The notes: generated from the letters alone by a model not told the origin. A stretch of 64,000 bases of DNA from Locusta migratoria (GCA_026315105.1 JAOYRU010000101.1:568001-632000), one strand, 5' to 3'. Counted from the stretch's first letter, positions 41,852-53,731 are shown. Numbers and translations: made by a program.

Positions 41852-42053
41852 ACAGCACGGCGCTCTTCCGCCGCCATGTGTAGGCTTTCTGCCTGCCTCC
41901 ACTGGCCGAAAGACGTCGTTGCTGTAGGGGCACTGCGAGCTAAGCGAGACCAGCCACACGCATTCGGACAGCGCCTGCACGCACCTTTCGCCTCTTTCCC
42001 AAAGTGTCATCACCGACGTCGTAGTTGTACTCACAGCTTCGCGATGAAGGGTC

Positions 42054-42086
<33 letters not shown>

Positions 42087-42200
42087 CGCAGTGCACGTCT
42101 CCGTTTCTGTGGCGCTTTTTTTCCCAAGAATCCAATCAGTTGGGACAGGAATCAATTTTCGCAGACGTCTTTTAGGCAGGACTCAGATGCTGAAGATGCA

Positions 42201-42271
42201 GCATCGGTAGTTTAGTGGTAGAATGCTCGCCTCCCACGCGGGCGGCCCGGGTTCGATTCCCGGCCGATGCA
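42201..42271 (+). tRNA. tRNA-Gly-CCC: tRNA-Gly(CCC)
   Basis: Unit 23 copy; as unit 2. Confidence 0.97.
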
Positions 42272-42641
42272 TATTTTTCGCCGTTTTCGTGATGATGCTG
42301 CACCGAAACGTACACGTTTGAGCTGCACAAACTACAATTCTGTCCGAGGGAAAACGCGGCGAGATGAGGCAGACATGCAGAACGCAAGAGATGTTACTTG
42401 GTCGCTGGCGAGTAAATAGACGCTGATACTGTCGGCCTTCCACCATGAGATGCTATGTCCACTTGCCCCTTGTGTGGCGTACTGTAACAACATGCAAGGG
42501 TGGTTTCCGTTGGAAAATCAGCGCTGTGCGTTAATTTACTGAGGCTCGAGAATGCATGTAGCGGCTGACGGATTATTCACGTAGCACAAAGTTGCTAACT
42601 TGGGATACTTAGCGACTATCAGTAATACAAACACTTCAAGT

Positions 42642-42714
42642 GCCTGGGTAGCGCAGTAGGCAGCGCGTAAGTCTCATAATCTTAAGGTCGTGAGTTCGAT
42701 CCTCACCCGGGGCA
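42642..42714 (+). tRNA. tRNA-Met-CAT: tRNA-Met(CAT), elongator
   Basis: Unit 23 copy; as unit 2. Confidence 0.95.
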
Positions 42715-43007
42715 TATTATTTAATGTAAAAGACCGCTGAACTCGCATCGTGCTTTTGATAGGGAACGATGTTGATTGTTGCTAATTTTCCACGAGTTTC
42801 CGGATGCTTCATCTCCAAAGTGTATCGAACTCATAGCCTTCTAACATCCTCCTGGCCCTCCACATGTTGAAAAAAGCTACTTGCTTTCCTTTTAATAAGC
42901 TGCAATTTGCAGTCAACATACACAATGAGCCTCTCAAACAACGAATCACAAGTAGAGTGCACACGAATGTCCGTTGAAAGCACGCAAATATTACAAACGC
43001 ATAAGAA

Positions 43008-43079
43008 TCCGGTGTGGTCTAGTGGCTAGGATACCTGGCTCTCACCTAGGAGGCCCGGGTTTGATTCCCGGTACCGGAA
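43008..43079 (+). tRNA. tRNA-Glu-CTC: tRNA-Glu(CTC)
   Basis: Unit 23 copy; as unit 2. Confidence 0.92.
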
Positions 43080-43313
43080 CGTACGTCTTTTGTGTAATTC
43101 TCGACGAGTTTTTGCCGATTTAACTGCTTTTCCTTGTCCTCTTGGAGATGAACAGAAGTCCTTCGAACGTTTTCGAGAGAAATCGACATGCTATGAAATT
43201 GTCCTGAGGACTAAAAAGAAACCAGAATAGACGCTGCTTGCCCATAAGACCGCGCTGTCATAGAAATAAGCAGCACGATGCTTGAAAACAGCATAAGGAG
43301 CTGATACTCACGA

Positions 43314-43387
43314 GGCCCGTTAGCTCAGTTGGTTAGAGCGTCGTGCTAATAACGCGAAGGTCGTGGGTTCGATCCCTCCACGGGCCA
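43314..43387 (+). tRNA. tRNA-Ile-AAT: tRNA-Ile(AAT)
   Basis: Unit 23 copy; as unit 2. Confidence 0.96.
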
Positions 43388-43627
43388 TTGTTATTTTTCT
43401 ATTACGAAAGGAAACGTGCGTCTCGCAGCCATTTTAAGCTACCTGTCCTTAGATATAGGCCGACTTCAGAGCGTCAGCTCTCGCGTCAGTCGAGACAAGT
43501 CGAGACAGAGAGGCACCAGATGCTGGACCACACAGAGCGAGGAAGGAGAAATATATTGAATGAAAACCGACCGCCAACTCTACGAGCGCACACAAGACGC
43601 ACTCATCTGTAACAACAAAATGAAATT

Positions 43628-43699
43628 TGCGGTGGCCGGGAATCGAACCCGGATCAACTGCTTGGAAGGCAACTATGCTGACCATTACACCACCACCGC
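43628..43699 (-). tRNA. tRNA-Gly-TCC: tRNA-Gly(TCC)
   Basis: Unit 23 copy; as unit 2. Confidence 0.97.
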
Positions 43700-43902
43700 A
43701 CAGCACGGCGCTCTTCCGCCGCCATGTGTAGGCTTTCTGCCTGCCTCCACTGGCCGAAAGACGTCGTTGCTGTAGGGGCACTGCGAGCTAAGCGAGACCA
43801 GCCACACGCATTCGGACAGCGCCTGCACGCACCTTTCGCCTCTTTCCCAAAGTGTCATCACCGACGTCGTAGTTGTACTCACAGCTTCGCGATGAAGGGT
43901 CA

Positions 43903-43933
<31 letters not shown>

Positions 43934-44047
43934 CGCAGTGCACGTCTCCGTTTCTGTGGCGCTTTTTTTCCCAAGAATCCAATCAGTTGGGACAGGAATC
44001 AATTTTCGCAGACGTCTTTTAGGCAGGACTCAGATGCTGAAGATGCA

Positions 44048-44118
44048 GCATCGGTAGTTTAGTGGTAGAATGCTCGCCTCCCACGCGGGCGGCCCGGGTT
44101 CGATTCCCGGCCGATGCA
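44048..44118 (+). tRNA. tRNA-Gly-CCC: tRNA-Gly(CCC)
   Basis: Unit 24 copy; as unit 2. Confidence 0.97.
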
Positions 44119-44488
44119 TATTTTTCGCCGTTTTCGTGATGATGCTGCACCGAAACGTACACGTTTGAGCTGCACAAACTACAATTCTGTCCGAGGGAAA
44201 ACGCGGCGAGATGAGGCAGACATGCAGAACGCAAGAGATGTTACTTGGTCGCTGGCGAGTAAATAGACGCTGATACTGTCGGCCTTCCACCATGAGATGC
44301 TATGTCCACTTGCCCCTTGTGTGGCGTACTGTAACAACATGCAAGGGTGGTTTCCGTTGGAAAATCAGCGCTGTGCGTTAATTTACTGAGGCTCGAGAAT
44401 GCATGTAGCGGCTGACGGATTATTCACGTAGCACAAAGTTGCTAACTTGGGATACTTAGCGACTATCAGTAATACAAACACTTCAAGT

Positions 44489-44561
44489 GCCTGGGTAGCG
44501 CAGTAGGCAGCGCGTAAGTCTCATAATCTTAAGGTCGTGAGTTCGATCCTCACCCGGGGCA
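44489..44561 (+). tRNA. tRNA-Met-CAT: tRNA-Met(CAT), elongator
   Basis: Unit 24 copy; as unit 2. Confidence 0.95.
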
Positions 44562-44854
44562 TATTATTTAATGTAAAAGACCGCTGAACTCGCATCGTGC
44601 TTTTGATAGGGAACGATGTTGATTGTTGCTAATTTTCCACGAGTTTCCGGATGCTTCATCTCCAAAGTGTATCGAACTCATAGCCTTCTAACATCCTCCT
44701 GGCCCTCCACATGTTGAAAAAAGCTACTTGCTTTCCTTTTAATAAGCTGCAATTTGCAGTCAACATACACAATGAGCCTCTCAAACAACGAATCACAAGT
44801 AGAGTGCACACGAATGTCCGTTGAAAGCACGCAAATATTACAAACGCATAAGAA

Positions 44855-44926
44855 TCCGGTGTGGTCTAGTGGCTAGGATACCTGGCTCTCACCTAGGAGG
44901 CCCGGGTTTGATTCCCGGTACCGGAA
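44855..44926 (+). tRNA. tRNA-Glu-CTC: tRNA-Glu(CTC)
   Basis: Unit 24 copy; as unit 2. Confidence 0.92.
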
Positions 44927-45160
44927 CGTACGTCTTTTGTGTAATTCTCGACGAGTTTTTGCCGATTTAACTGCTTTTCCTTGTCCTCTTGGAGATGAAC
45001 AGAAGTCCTTCGAACGTTTTCGAGAGAAATCGACATGCTATGAAATTGTCCTGAGGACTAAAAAGAAACCAGAATAGACGCTGCTTGCCCATAAGACCGC
45101 GCTGTCATAGAAATAAGCAGCACGATGCTTGAAAACAGCATAAGGAGCTGATACTCACGA

Positions 45161-45234
45161 GGCCCGTTAGCTCAGTTGGTTAGAGCGTCGTGCTAATAAC
45201 GCGAAGGTCGTGGGTTCGATCCCTCCACGGGCCA
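45161..45234 (+). tRNA. tRNA-Ile-AAT: tRNA-Ile(AAT)
   Basis: Unit 24 copy; as unit 2. Confidence 0.96.
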
Positions 45235-45474
45235 TTGTTATTTTTCTATTACGAAAGGAAACGTGCGTCTCGCAGCCATTTTAAGCTACCTGTCCTTAGA
45301 TATAGGCCGACTTCAGAGCGTCAGCTCTCGCGTCAGTCGAGACAAGTCGAGACAGAGAGGCACCAGATGCTGGACCACACAGAGCGAGGAAGGAGAAATA
45401 TATTGAATGAAAACCGACCGCCAACTCTACGAGCGCACACAAGACGCACTCATCTGTAACAACAAAATGAAATT

Positions 45475-45546
45475 TGCGGTGGCCGGGAATCGAACCCGGA
45501 TCAACTGCTTGGAAGGCAACTATGCTGACCATTACACCACCACCGC
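45475..45546 (-). tRNA. tRNA-Gly-TCC: tRNA-Gly(TCC)
   Basis: Unit 24 copy; as unit 2. Confidence 0.97.
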
Positions 45547-45892
45547 ACAGCACGGCGCTCTTCCGCCGCCATGTGTAGGCTTTCTGCCTGCCTCCACTGG
45601 CCGAAAGTCGTCGTTGCTGTAGGGGCACTGCGAGCTAAGCGAGACCAGCCACACGCATTCGGACAGCGCCTGCACGCACCTTTCGCCTCTTTCCCAAAGT
45701 GTCATCACCGACGTCGTAGTTGTACTCACAGCTTCGCGATGAAGGGTCATTAAAAAAAAAAAAAAAAAAAAAAAAAGACGCAGTGCACGTCTCCGTTTCT
45801 GTGGCGCTTTTTTTCCCAAGAATCCAATCAGTTGGGACAGGAATCAATTTTCGCAGACGTCTTTTAGGCAGGACTCAGATGCTGAAGATGCA

Positions 45893-45963
45893 GCATCGGT
45901 AGTTTAGTGGTAGAATGCTCGCCTCCCACGCGGGCGGCCCGGGTTCGATTCCCGGCCGATGCA
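45893..45963 (+). tRNA. tRNA-Gly-CCC: tRNA-Gly(CCC)
   Basis: Unit 25 copy; as unit 2. Confidence 0.97.
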
Positions 45964-46333
45964 TATTTTTCGCCGTTTTCGTGATGATGCTGCACCGAAA
46001 CGTACACGTTTGAGCTGCACAAACTACAATTCTGTCCGAGGGAAAACGCGGCGAGATGAGGCAGACATGCAGAACGCAAGAGATGTTACTTGGTCGCTGG
46101 CGAGTAAATAGACGCTGATACTGTCGGCCTTCCACCATGAGATGCTATGTCCACTTGCCCCTTGTGTGGCGTACTGTAACAACATGCAAGGGTGGTTTCC
46201 GTTGGAAAATCAGCGCTGTGCGTTAATTTACTGAGGCTCGAGAATGCATGTAGCGGCTGACGGATTATTCACGTAGCACAAAGTTGCTAACTTGGGATAC
46301 TTAGCGACTATCAGTAATACAAACACTTCAAGT

Positions 46334-46406
46334 GCCTGGGTAGCGCAGTAGGCAGCGCGTAAGTCTCATAATCTTAAGGTCGTGAGTTCGATCCTCACCC
46401 GGGGCA
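46334..46406 (+). tRNA. tRNA-Met-CAT: tRNA-Met(CAT), elongator
   Basis: Unit 25 copy; as unit 2. Confidence 0.95.
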
Positions 46407-46699
46407 TATTATTTAATGTAAAAGACCGCTGAACTCGCATCGTGCTTTTGATAGGGAACGATGTTGATTGTTGCTAATTTTCCACGAGTTTCCGGATGCT
46501 TCATCTCCAAAGTGTATCGAACTCATAGCCTTCTAACATCCTCCTGGCCCTCCACATGTTGAAAAAAGCTACTTGCTTTCCTTTTAATAAGCTGCAATTT
46601 GCAGTCAACATACACAATGAGCCTCTCAAACAACGAATCACAAGTAGAGTGCACACGAATGTCCGTTGAAAGCACGCAAATATTACAAACGCATAAGAA

Positions 46700-46771
46700 T
46701 CCGGTGTGGTCTAGTGGCTAGGATACCTGGCTCTCACCTAGGAGGCCCGGGTTTGATTCCCGGTACCGGAA
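46700..46771 (+). tRNA. tRNA-Glu-CTC: tRNA-Glu(CTC)
   Basis: Unit 25 copy; as unit 2. Confidence 0.92.
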
Positions 46772-47005
46772 CGTACGTCTTTTGTGTAATTCTCGACGAG
46801 TTTTTGCCGATTTAACTGCTTTTCCTTGTCCTCTTGGAGATGAACAGAAGTCCTTCGAACGTTTTCGAGAGAAATCGACATGCTATGAAATTGTCCTGAG
46901 GACTAAAAAGAAACCAGAATAGACGCTGCTTGCCCATAAGACCGCGCTGTCATAGAAATAAGCAGCACGATGCTTGAAAACAGCATAAGGAGCTGATACT
47001 CACGA

Positions 47006-47079
47006 GGCCCGTTAGCTCAGTTGGTTAGAGCGTCGTGCTAATAACGCGAAGGTCGTGGGTTCGATCCCTCCACGGGCCA
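47006..47079 (+). tRNA. tRNA-Ile-AAT: tRNA-Ile(AAT)
   Basis: Unit 25 copy; as unit 2. Confidence 0.96.
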
Positions 47080-47329
47080 TTGTTATTTTTCTATTACGAA
47101 AGGAAACGTGCGTCTCGCAGCCATTTTAAGCTACCTGTCCTTAGATATAGGCCGACTTCAGAGCGTCAGCTCTCGTGTCAGTCGAGCAAAGTCGAGACAA
47201 GTCGAGACAGAGAGGCACCAGATGCTGGACCACACAGAGCGAGGAAGGAGAAATATATTGAATGAAAACCGACCGCCAACTCTACGAGCGCACACAAGAC
47301 GCACTCATCTGTAACAACAAAATGAAATT

Positions 47330-47401
47330 TGCGGTGGCCGGGAATCGAACCCGGATCAACTGCTTGGAAGGCAACTATGCTGACCATTACACCACCACCG
47401 C
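47330..47401 (-). tRNA. tRNA-Gly-TCC: tRNA-Gly(TCC)
   Basis: Unit 25 copy; as unit 2. Confidence 0.97.
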
Positions 47402-47603
47402 ACAGCACGGCGCTCTTCCGCCGCCATGTGTAGGCTTTCTGCCTGCCTCCACTGGCCGAAAGACGTCGTTGCTGTAGGGGCACTGCGAGCTAAGCGAGAC
47501 CAGCCACACGCATTCGGACAGCGCCTGCACGCACCTTTCGCCTCTTTCCCAAAGTGTCATCACCGACGTCGTAGTTGTACTCACAGCTTCGCGATGAAGG
47601 GTC

Positions 47604-47635
<32 letters not shown>

Positions 47636-47750
47636 ACGCAGTGCACGTCTCCGTTTCTGTGGCGCTTTTTTTCCCAAGAATCCAATCAGTTGGGACAGGA
47701 ATCAATTTTCGCAGACGTCTTTTAGGCAGGACTCAGATGCTGAAGATGCA

Positions 47751-47821
47751 GCATCGGTAGTTTAGTGGTAGAATGCTCGCCTCCCACGCGGGCGGCCCGG
47801 GTTCGATTCCCGGCCGATGCA
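47751..47821 (+). tRNA. tRNA-Gly-CCC: tRNA-Gly(CCC)
   Basis: Unit 26 copy; as unit 2. Confidence 0.97.
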
Positions 47822-48191
47822 TATTTTTCGCCGTTTTCGTGATGATGCTGCACCGAAACGTACACGTTTGAGCTGCACAAACTACAATTCTGTCCGAGGG
47901 AAAACGCGGCGAGATGAGGCAGACATGCAGAACGCAAGAGATGTTACTTGGTCGCTGGCGAGTAAATAGACGCTGATACTGTCGGCCTTCCACCATGAGA
48001 TGCTATGTCCACTTGCCCCTTGTGTGGCGTACTGTAACAACATGCAAGGGTGGTTTCCGTTGGAAAATCAGCGCTGTGCGTTAATTTACTGAGGCTCGAG
48101 AATGCATGTAGCGGCTGACGGATTATTCACGTAGCACAAAGTTGCTAACTTGGGATACTTAGCGACTATCAGTAATACAAACACTTCAAGT

Positions 48192-48264
48192 GCCTGGGTA
48201 GCGCAGTAGGCAGCGCGTAAGTCTCATAATCTTAAGGTCGTGAGTTCGATCCTCACCCGGGGCA
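48192..48264 (+). tRNA. tRNA-Met-CAT: tRNA-Met(CAT), elongator
   Basis: Unit 26 copy; as unit 2. Confidence 0.95.
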
Positions 48265-48557
48265 TATTATTTAATGTAAAAGACCGCTGAACTCGCATCG
48301 TGCTTTTGATAGGGAACGATGTTGATTGTTGCTAATTTTCCACGAGTTTCCGGATGCTTCATCTCCAAAGTGTATCGAACTCATAGCCTTCTAACATCCT
48401 CCTGGCCCTCCACATGTTGAAAAAAGCTACTTGCTTTCCTTTTAATAAGCTGCAATTTGCAGTCAACATACACAATGAGCCTCTCAAACAACGAATCACA
48501 AGTAGAGTGCACACGAATGTCCGTTGAAAGCACGCAAATATTACAAACGCATAAGAA

Positions 48558-48629
48558 TCCGGTGTGGTCTAGTGGCTAGGATACCTGGCTCTCACCTAGG
48601 AGGCCCGGGTTTGATTCCCGGTACCGGAA
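48558..48629 (+). tRNA. tRNA-Glu-CTC: tRNA-Glu(CTC)
   Basis: Unit 26 copy; as unit 2. Confidence 0.92.
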
Positions 48630-48863
48630 CGTACGTCTTTTGTGTAATTCTCGACGAGTTTTTGCCGATTTAACTGCTTTTCCTTGTCCTCTTGGAGATG
48701 AACAGAAGTCCTTCGAACGTTTTCGAGAGAAATCGACATGCTATGAAATTGTCCTGAGGACTAAAAAGAAACCAGAATAGACGCTGCTTGCCCATAAGAC
48801 CGCGCTGTCATAGAAATAAGCAGCACGATGCTTGAAAACAGCATAAGGAGCTGATACTCACGA

Positions 48864-48937
48864 GGCCCGTTAGCTCAGTTGGTTAGAGCGTCGTGCTAAT
48901 AACGCGAAGGTCGTGGGTTCGATCCCTCCACGGGCCA
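48864..48937 (+). tRNA. tRNA-Ile-AAT: tRNA-Ile(AAT)
   Basis: Unit 26 copy; as unit 2. Confidence 0.96.
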
Positions 48938-49187
48938 TTGTTATTTTTCTATTACGAAAGGAAACGTGCGTCTCGCAGCCATTTTAAGCTACCTGTCCTT
49001 AGATATAGGCCGACTTGAGAGCGTCAGCTCTCGCGTCAGTCGAGCAAAGTCGAGACAAGTCGAGACAGAGAGGCACCAGATGCTGGACCACACAGAGCGA
49101 GGAAGGAGAAATATATTGAATGAAAACCGACCGCCAACTCTACGAGCGCACACAAGACGCACTCATCTGTAACAACAAAATGAAATT

Positions 49188-49259
49188 TGCGGTGGCCGGG
49201 AATCGAACCCGGATCAACTGCTTGGAAGGCAACTATGCTGACCATTACACCACCACCGC
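49188..49259 (-). tRNA. tRNA-Gly-TCC: tRNA-Gly(TCC)
   Basis: Unit 26 copy; as unit 2. Confidence 0.97.
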
Positions 49260-49600
49260 ACAGCACGGCGCTCTTCCGCCGCCATGTGTAGGCTTTCTGC
49301 CTGCCTCCACTGGCCGAAAGACGTCGTTGCTGTAGGGGCACTGCGAGCTAAGCGAGACCAGCCACACGCATTCGGACAGCGCCTGCACGCACCTTTCGCC
49401 TCTTTCCCAAAGTGTCATCACCGACGTCGTAGTTGTACTCACAGCTTCGCGATGAAGGGTCATTAAAAAAAAAAAAAAAAAAAAGACGCAGTGCACGTCT
49501 CCGTTTCTGTGGCGCTTTTTTTCCCAAGAATCCAATCAGTTGGGACAGGAATCAATTTTCGCAGACGTCTTTTAGGCAGGACTCAGATGCTGAAGATGCA

Positions 49601-49671
49601 GCATCGGTAGTTTAGTGGTAGAATGCTCGCCTCCCACGCGGGCGGCCCGGGTTCTATTCCCGGCCGATGCA
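49601..49671 (+). tRNA. tRNA-Gly-CCC: tRNA-Gly(CCC), B-box variant
   Basis: Unit 27 copy; T57 in the T loop as in unit 3. Confidence 0.92.
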
Positions 49672-50041
49672 TATTTTTCGCCGTTTTCGTGATGATGCTG
49701 CACCGAAACGTACACGTTTGAGCTGCACAAACTACAATTCTGTCCGAGGGAAAACGCGGCGAGATGAGGCAGACATGCAGAACGCAAGAGATGTTACTTG
49801 GTCGCTGGCGAGTAAATAGACGCTGATACTGTCGGCCTTCCACCATGAGATGCTATGTCCACTTGCCCCTTGTGTGGCGTACTGTAACAACATGCAAGGG
49901 TGGTTTCCGTTGGAAAATCAGCGCTGTGCGTTAATTTACTGAGGCTCGAGAATGCATGTAGCGGCTGACGGATTATTCACGTAGCACAAAGTTGCTAACT
50001 TGGGATACTTAGCGACTATCAGTAATACAAACACTTCAAGT

Positions 50042-50114
50042 GCCTGGGTAGCGCAGTAGGCAGCGCGTAAGTCTCATAATCTTAAGGTCGTGAGTTCGAT
50101 CCTCACCCGGGGCA
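50042..50114 (+). tRNA. tRNA-Met-CAT: tRNA-Met(CAT), elongator
   Basis: Unit 27 copy; as unit 2. Confidence 0.95.
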
Positions 50115-50407
50115 TATTATTTAATGTAAAAGACCGCTGAACTCGCATCGTGCTTTTGATAGGGAACGATGTTGATTGTTGCTAATTTTCCACGAGTTTC
50201 CGGATGCTTCATCTCCAAAGTGTATCGAACTCATAGCCTTCTAACATCCTCCTGGCCCTCCACATGTTGAAAAAAGCTACTTGCTTTCCTTTTAATAAGC
50301 TGCAATTTGCAGTCAACATACACAATGAGCCTCTCAAACAACGAATCACAAGTAGAGTGCACACGAATGTCCGTTGAAAGCACGCAAATATTACAAACGC
50401 ATAAGAA

Positions 50408-50479
50408 TCCGGTGTGGTCTAGTGGCTAGGATACCTGGCTCTCACCTAGGAGGCCCGGGTTTGATTCCCGGTACCGGAA
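50408..50479 (+). tRNA. tRNA-Glu-CTC: tRNA-Glu(CTC)
   Basis: Unit 27 copy; as unit 2. Confidence 0.92.
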
Positions 50480-50713
50480 CGTACGTCTTTTGTGTAATTC
50501 TCGACGAGTTTTTGCCGATTTAACTGCTTTTCCTTGTCCTCTTGGAGATGAACAGAAGTCCTTCGAACGTTTTCGAGAGAAATCGACATGCTATGAAATT
50601 GTCCTGAGGACTAAAAAGAAACCAGAATAGACGCTGCTTGCCCATAAGACCGCGCTGTCATAGAAATAAGCAGCACGATGCTTGAAAACAGCATAAGGAG
50701 CTGATACTCACGA

Positions 50714-50787
50714 GGCCCGTTAGCTCAGTTGGTTAGAGCGTCGTGCTAATAACGCGAAGGTCGTGGGTTCGATCCCTCCACGGGCCA
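50714..50787 (+). tRNA. tRNA-Ile-AAT: tRNA-Ile(AAT)
   Basis: Unit 27 copy; as unit 2. Confidence 0.96.
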
Positions 50788-51027
50788 TTGTTATTTTTCT
50801 ATTACGAAAGGAAACGTGCGTCTCGCAGCCATTTTAAGCTACCTGTCCTTAGATATAGGCCGACTTGAGAGCGTCAGCTCTCGCGTCAGTCGAGACAAGT
50901 CGAGACAGAGAGGCACCAGATGCTGGACCACACAGAGCGAGGAAGGAGAAATATATTGAATGAAAACCGACCGCCAACTCTACGAGCGCACACAAGACGC
51001 ACTCATCTGTAACAACAAAATGAAATT

Positions 51028-51099
51028 TGCGGTGGCCGGGAATCGAACCCGGATCAACTGCTTGGAAGGCAACTATGCTGACCATTACACCACCACCGC
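51028..51099 (-). tRNA. tRNA-Gly-TCC: tRNA-Gly(TCC)
   Basis: Unit 27 copy; as unit 2. Confidence 0.97.
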
Positions 51100-51446
51100 A
51101 CAGCACGGCGCTCTTCCGCCGCCATGTGTAGGCTTTCTGCCTGCCTCCACTGGCCGAAAGACGTCGTTGCTGTAGGGGCACTGCGAGCTAAGCGAGACCA
51201 GCCACACGCATTCGGACAGCGCCTGCACGCACCTTTCGCCTCTTTCCCAAAGTGTCATCACCGACGTCGTAGTTGTACTCACAGCTTCGCGATGAAGGGT
51301 CATTAAAAAAAAAAAAAAAAAAAAAAAAAAGACGCAGTGCACGTCTCCGTTTCTGTGGCGCTTTTTTTCCCAAGAATCCAATCAGTTGGGACAGGAATCA
51401 ATTTTCGCAGACGTCTTTTAGGCAGGACTCAGATGCTGAAGATGCA

Positions 51447-51517
51447 GCATCGGTAGTTTAGTGGTAGAATGCTCGCCTCCCACGCGGGCGGCCCGGGTTC
51501 GATTCCCGGCCGATGCA
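51447..51517 (+). tRNA. tRNA-Gly-CCC: tRNA-Gly(CCC)
   Basis: Unit 28 copy; as unit 2. Confidence 0.97.
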
Positions 51518-51887
51518 TATTTTTCGCCGTTTTCGTGATGATGCTGCACCGAAACGTACACGTTTGAGCTGCACAAACTACAATTCTGTCCGAGGGAAAA
51601 CGCGGCGAGATGAGGCAGACATGCAGAACGCAAGAGATGTTACTTGGTCGCTGGCGAGTAAATAGACGCTGATACTGTCGGCCTTCCACCATGAGATGCT
51701 ATGTCCACTTGCCCCTTGTGTGGCGTACTGTAACAACATGCAAGGGTGGTTTCCGTTGGAAAATCAGCGCTGTGCGTTAATTTACTGAGGCTCGAGAATG
51801 CATGTAGCGGCTGACGGATTATTCACGTAGCACAAAGTTGCTAACTTGGGATACTTAGCGACTATCAGTAATACAAACACTTCAAGT

Positions 51888-51960
51888 GCCTGGGTAGCGC
51901 AGTAGGCAGCGCGTAAGTCTCATAATCTTAAGGTCGTGAGTTCGATCCTCACCCGGGGCA
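51888..51960 (+). tRNA. tRNA-Met-CAT: tRNA-Met(CAT), elongator
   Basis: Unit 28 copy; as unit 2. Confidence 0.95.
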
Positions 51961-52253
51961 TATTATTTAATGTAAAAGACCGCTGAACTCGCATCGTGCT
52001 TTTGATAGGGAACGATGTTGATTGTTGCTAATTTTCCACGAGTTTCCGGATGCTTCATCTCCAAAGTGTATCGAACTCATAGCCTTCTAACATCCTCCTG
52101 GCCCTCCACATGTTGAAAAAAGCTACTTGCTTTCCTTTTAATAAGCTGCAATTTGCAGTCAACATACACAATGAGCCTCTCAAACAACGAATCACAAGTA
52201 GAGTGCACACGAATGTCCGTTGAAAGCACGCAAATATTACAAACGCATAAGAA

Positions 52254-52325
52254 TCCGGTGTGGTCTAGTGGCTAGGATACCTGGCTCTCACCTAGGAGGC
52301 CCGGGTTTGATTCCCGGTACCGGAA
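52254..52325 (+). tRNA. tRNA-Glu-CTC: tRNA-Glu(CTC)
   Basis: Unit 28 copy; as unit 2. Confidence 0.92.
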
Positions 52326-52559
52326 CGTACGTCTTTTGTGTAATTCTCGACGAGTTTTTGCCGATTTAACTGCTTTTCCTTGTCCTCTTGGAGATGAACA
52401 GAAGTCCTTCGAACGTTTTCGAGAGAAATCGACATGCTATGAAATTGTCCTGAGGACTAAAAAGAAACCAGAATAGACGCTGCTTGCCCATAAGACCGCG
52501 CTGTCATAGAAATAAGCAGCACGATGCTTGAAAACAGCATAAGGAGCTGATACTCACGA

Positions 52560-52633
52560 GGCCCGTTAGCTCAGTTGGTTAGAGCGTCGTGCTAATAACG
52601 CGAAGGTCGTGGGTTCGATCCCTCCACGGGCCA
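52560..52633 (+). tRNA. tRNA-Ile-AAT: tRNA-Ile(AAT)
   Basis: Unit 28 copy; as unit 2. Confidence 0.96.
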
Positions 52634-52873
52634 TTGTTATTTTTCTATTACGAAAGGAAACGTGCGTCTCGCAGCCATTTTAAGCTACCTGTCCTTAGAT
52701 ATAGGCCGACTTGAGAGCGTCAGCTCTCGCGTCAGTCGAGACAAGTCGAGACAGAGAGGCACCAGATGCTGGACCACACAGAGCGAGGAAGGAGAAATAT
52801 ATTGAATGAAAACCGACCGCCAACTCTACGAGCGCACACAAGACGCACTCATCTGTAACAACAAAATGAAATT

Positions 52874-52945
52874 TGCGGTGGCCGGGAATCGAACCCGGAT
52901 CAACTGCTTGGAAGGCAACTATGCTGACCATTACACCACCACCGC
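52874..52945 (-). tRNA. tRNA-Gly-TCC: tRNA-Gly(TCC)
   Basis: Unit 28 copy; as unit 2. Confidence 0.97.
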
Positions 52946-53290
52946 ACAGCACGGCGCTCTTCCGCCGCCATGTGTAGGCTTTCTGCCTGCCTCCACTGGC
53001 CGAAAGACGTCGTTGCTGTAGGGGCACTGCGAGCTAAGCGAGACCAGCCACACGCATTCGGACAGCGCCTGCACGCACCTTTCGCCTCTTTCCCAAAGTG
53101 TCATCACCGACGTCGTAGTTGTACTCACAGCTTCGCGATGAAGGGTCATTAAAAAAAAAAAAAAAAAAAAAAAAGACGCAGTGCACGTCTCCGTTTCTGT
53201 GGCGCTTTTTTTCCCAAGAATCCAATCAGTTGGGACAGGAATCAATTTTCGCAGACGTCTTTTAGGCAGGACTCAGATGCTGAAGATGCA

Positions 53291-53361
53291 GCATCGGTAG
53301 TTTAGTGGTAGAATGCTCGCCTCCCACGCGGGCGGCCCGGGTTCGATTCCCGGCCGATGCA
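53291..53361 (+). tRNA. tRNA-Gly-CCC: tRNA-Gly(CCC)
   Basis: Unit 29 copy; as unit 2. Confidence 0.97.
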
Positions 53362-53731
53362 TATTTTTCGCCGTTTTCGTGATGATGCTGCACCGAAACG
53401 TACACGTTTGAGCTGCACAAACTACAATTCTGTCCGAGGGAAAACGCGGCGAGATGAGGCAGACATGCAGAACGCAAGAGATGTTACTTGGTCGCTGGCG
53501 AGTAAATAGACGCTGATACTGTCGGCCTTCCACCATGAGATGCTATGTCCACTTGCCCCTTGTGTGGCGTACTGTAACAACATGCAAGGGTGGTTTCCGT
53601 TGGAAAATCAGCGCTGTGCGTTAATTTACTGAGGCTCGAGAATGCATGTAGCGGCTGACGGATTATTCACGTAGCACAAAGTTGCTAACTTGGGATACTT
53701 AGCGACTATCAGTAATACAAACACTTCAAGT

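Larger units (their letters stand above)
40343..42200 (+). repeat. Cassette unit 22
   Basis: Length 1,858 bp; poly(A) 42058-42084 (27 nt) preceded by CATTT instead of CATT, i.e. its first A is T; three 10-bp motifs. Confidence 0.96.
42201..44047 (+). repeat. Cassette unit 23
   Basis: Length 1,847 bp; poly(A) 43905-43931 (27 nt); two 10-bp motifs; ACTTCAGAG marker. Confidence 0.96.
44048..45892 (+). repeat. Cassette unit 24
   Basis: Length 1,845 bp; poly(A) 45752-45776 (25 nt); two 10-bp motifs; ACTTCAGAG marker; private A-to-T at about 45608 (GAAAGTCG for GAAAGACG). Confidence 0.96.
45893..47750 (+). repeat. Cassette unit 25
   Basis: Length 1,858 bp; poly(A) 47607-47634 (28 nt); three 10-bp motifs; markers as units 19 and 21. 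Confidence 0.96.
47751..49600 (+). repeat. Cassette unit 26
   Basis: Length 1,850 bp; poly(A) 49465-49484 (20 nt); three 10-bp motifs; back to ACTTGAGAG after Ile. Confidence 0.96.
49601..51446 (+). repeat. Cassette unit 27
   Basis: Length 1,846 bp; poly(A) 51305-51330 (26 nt); two 10-bp motifs; Gly(CCC) B-box variant. Confidence 0.96.
51447..53290 (+). repeat. Cassette unit 28
   Basis: Length 1,844 bp; poly(A) 53151-53174 (24 nt); two 10-bp motifs; no private marker seen. Confidence 0.96.
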
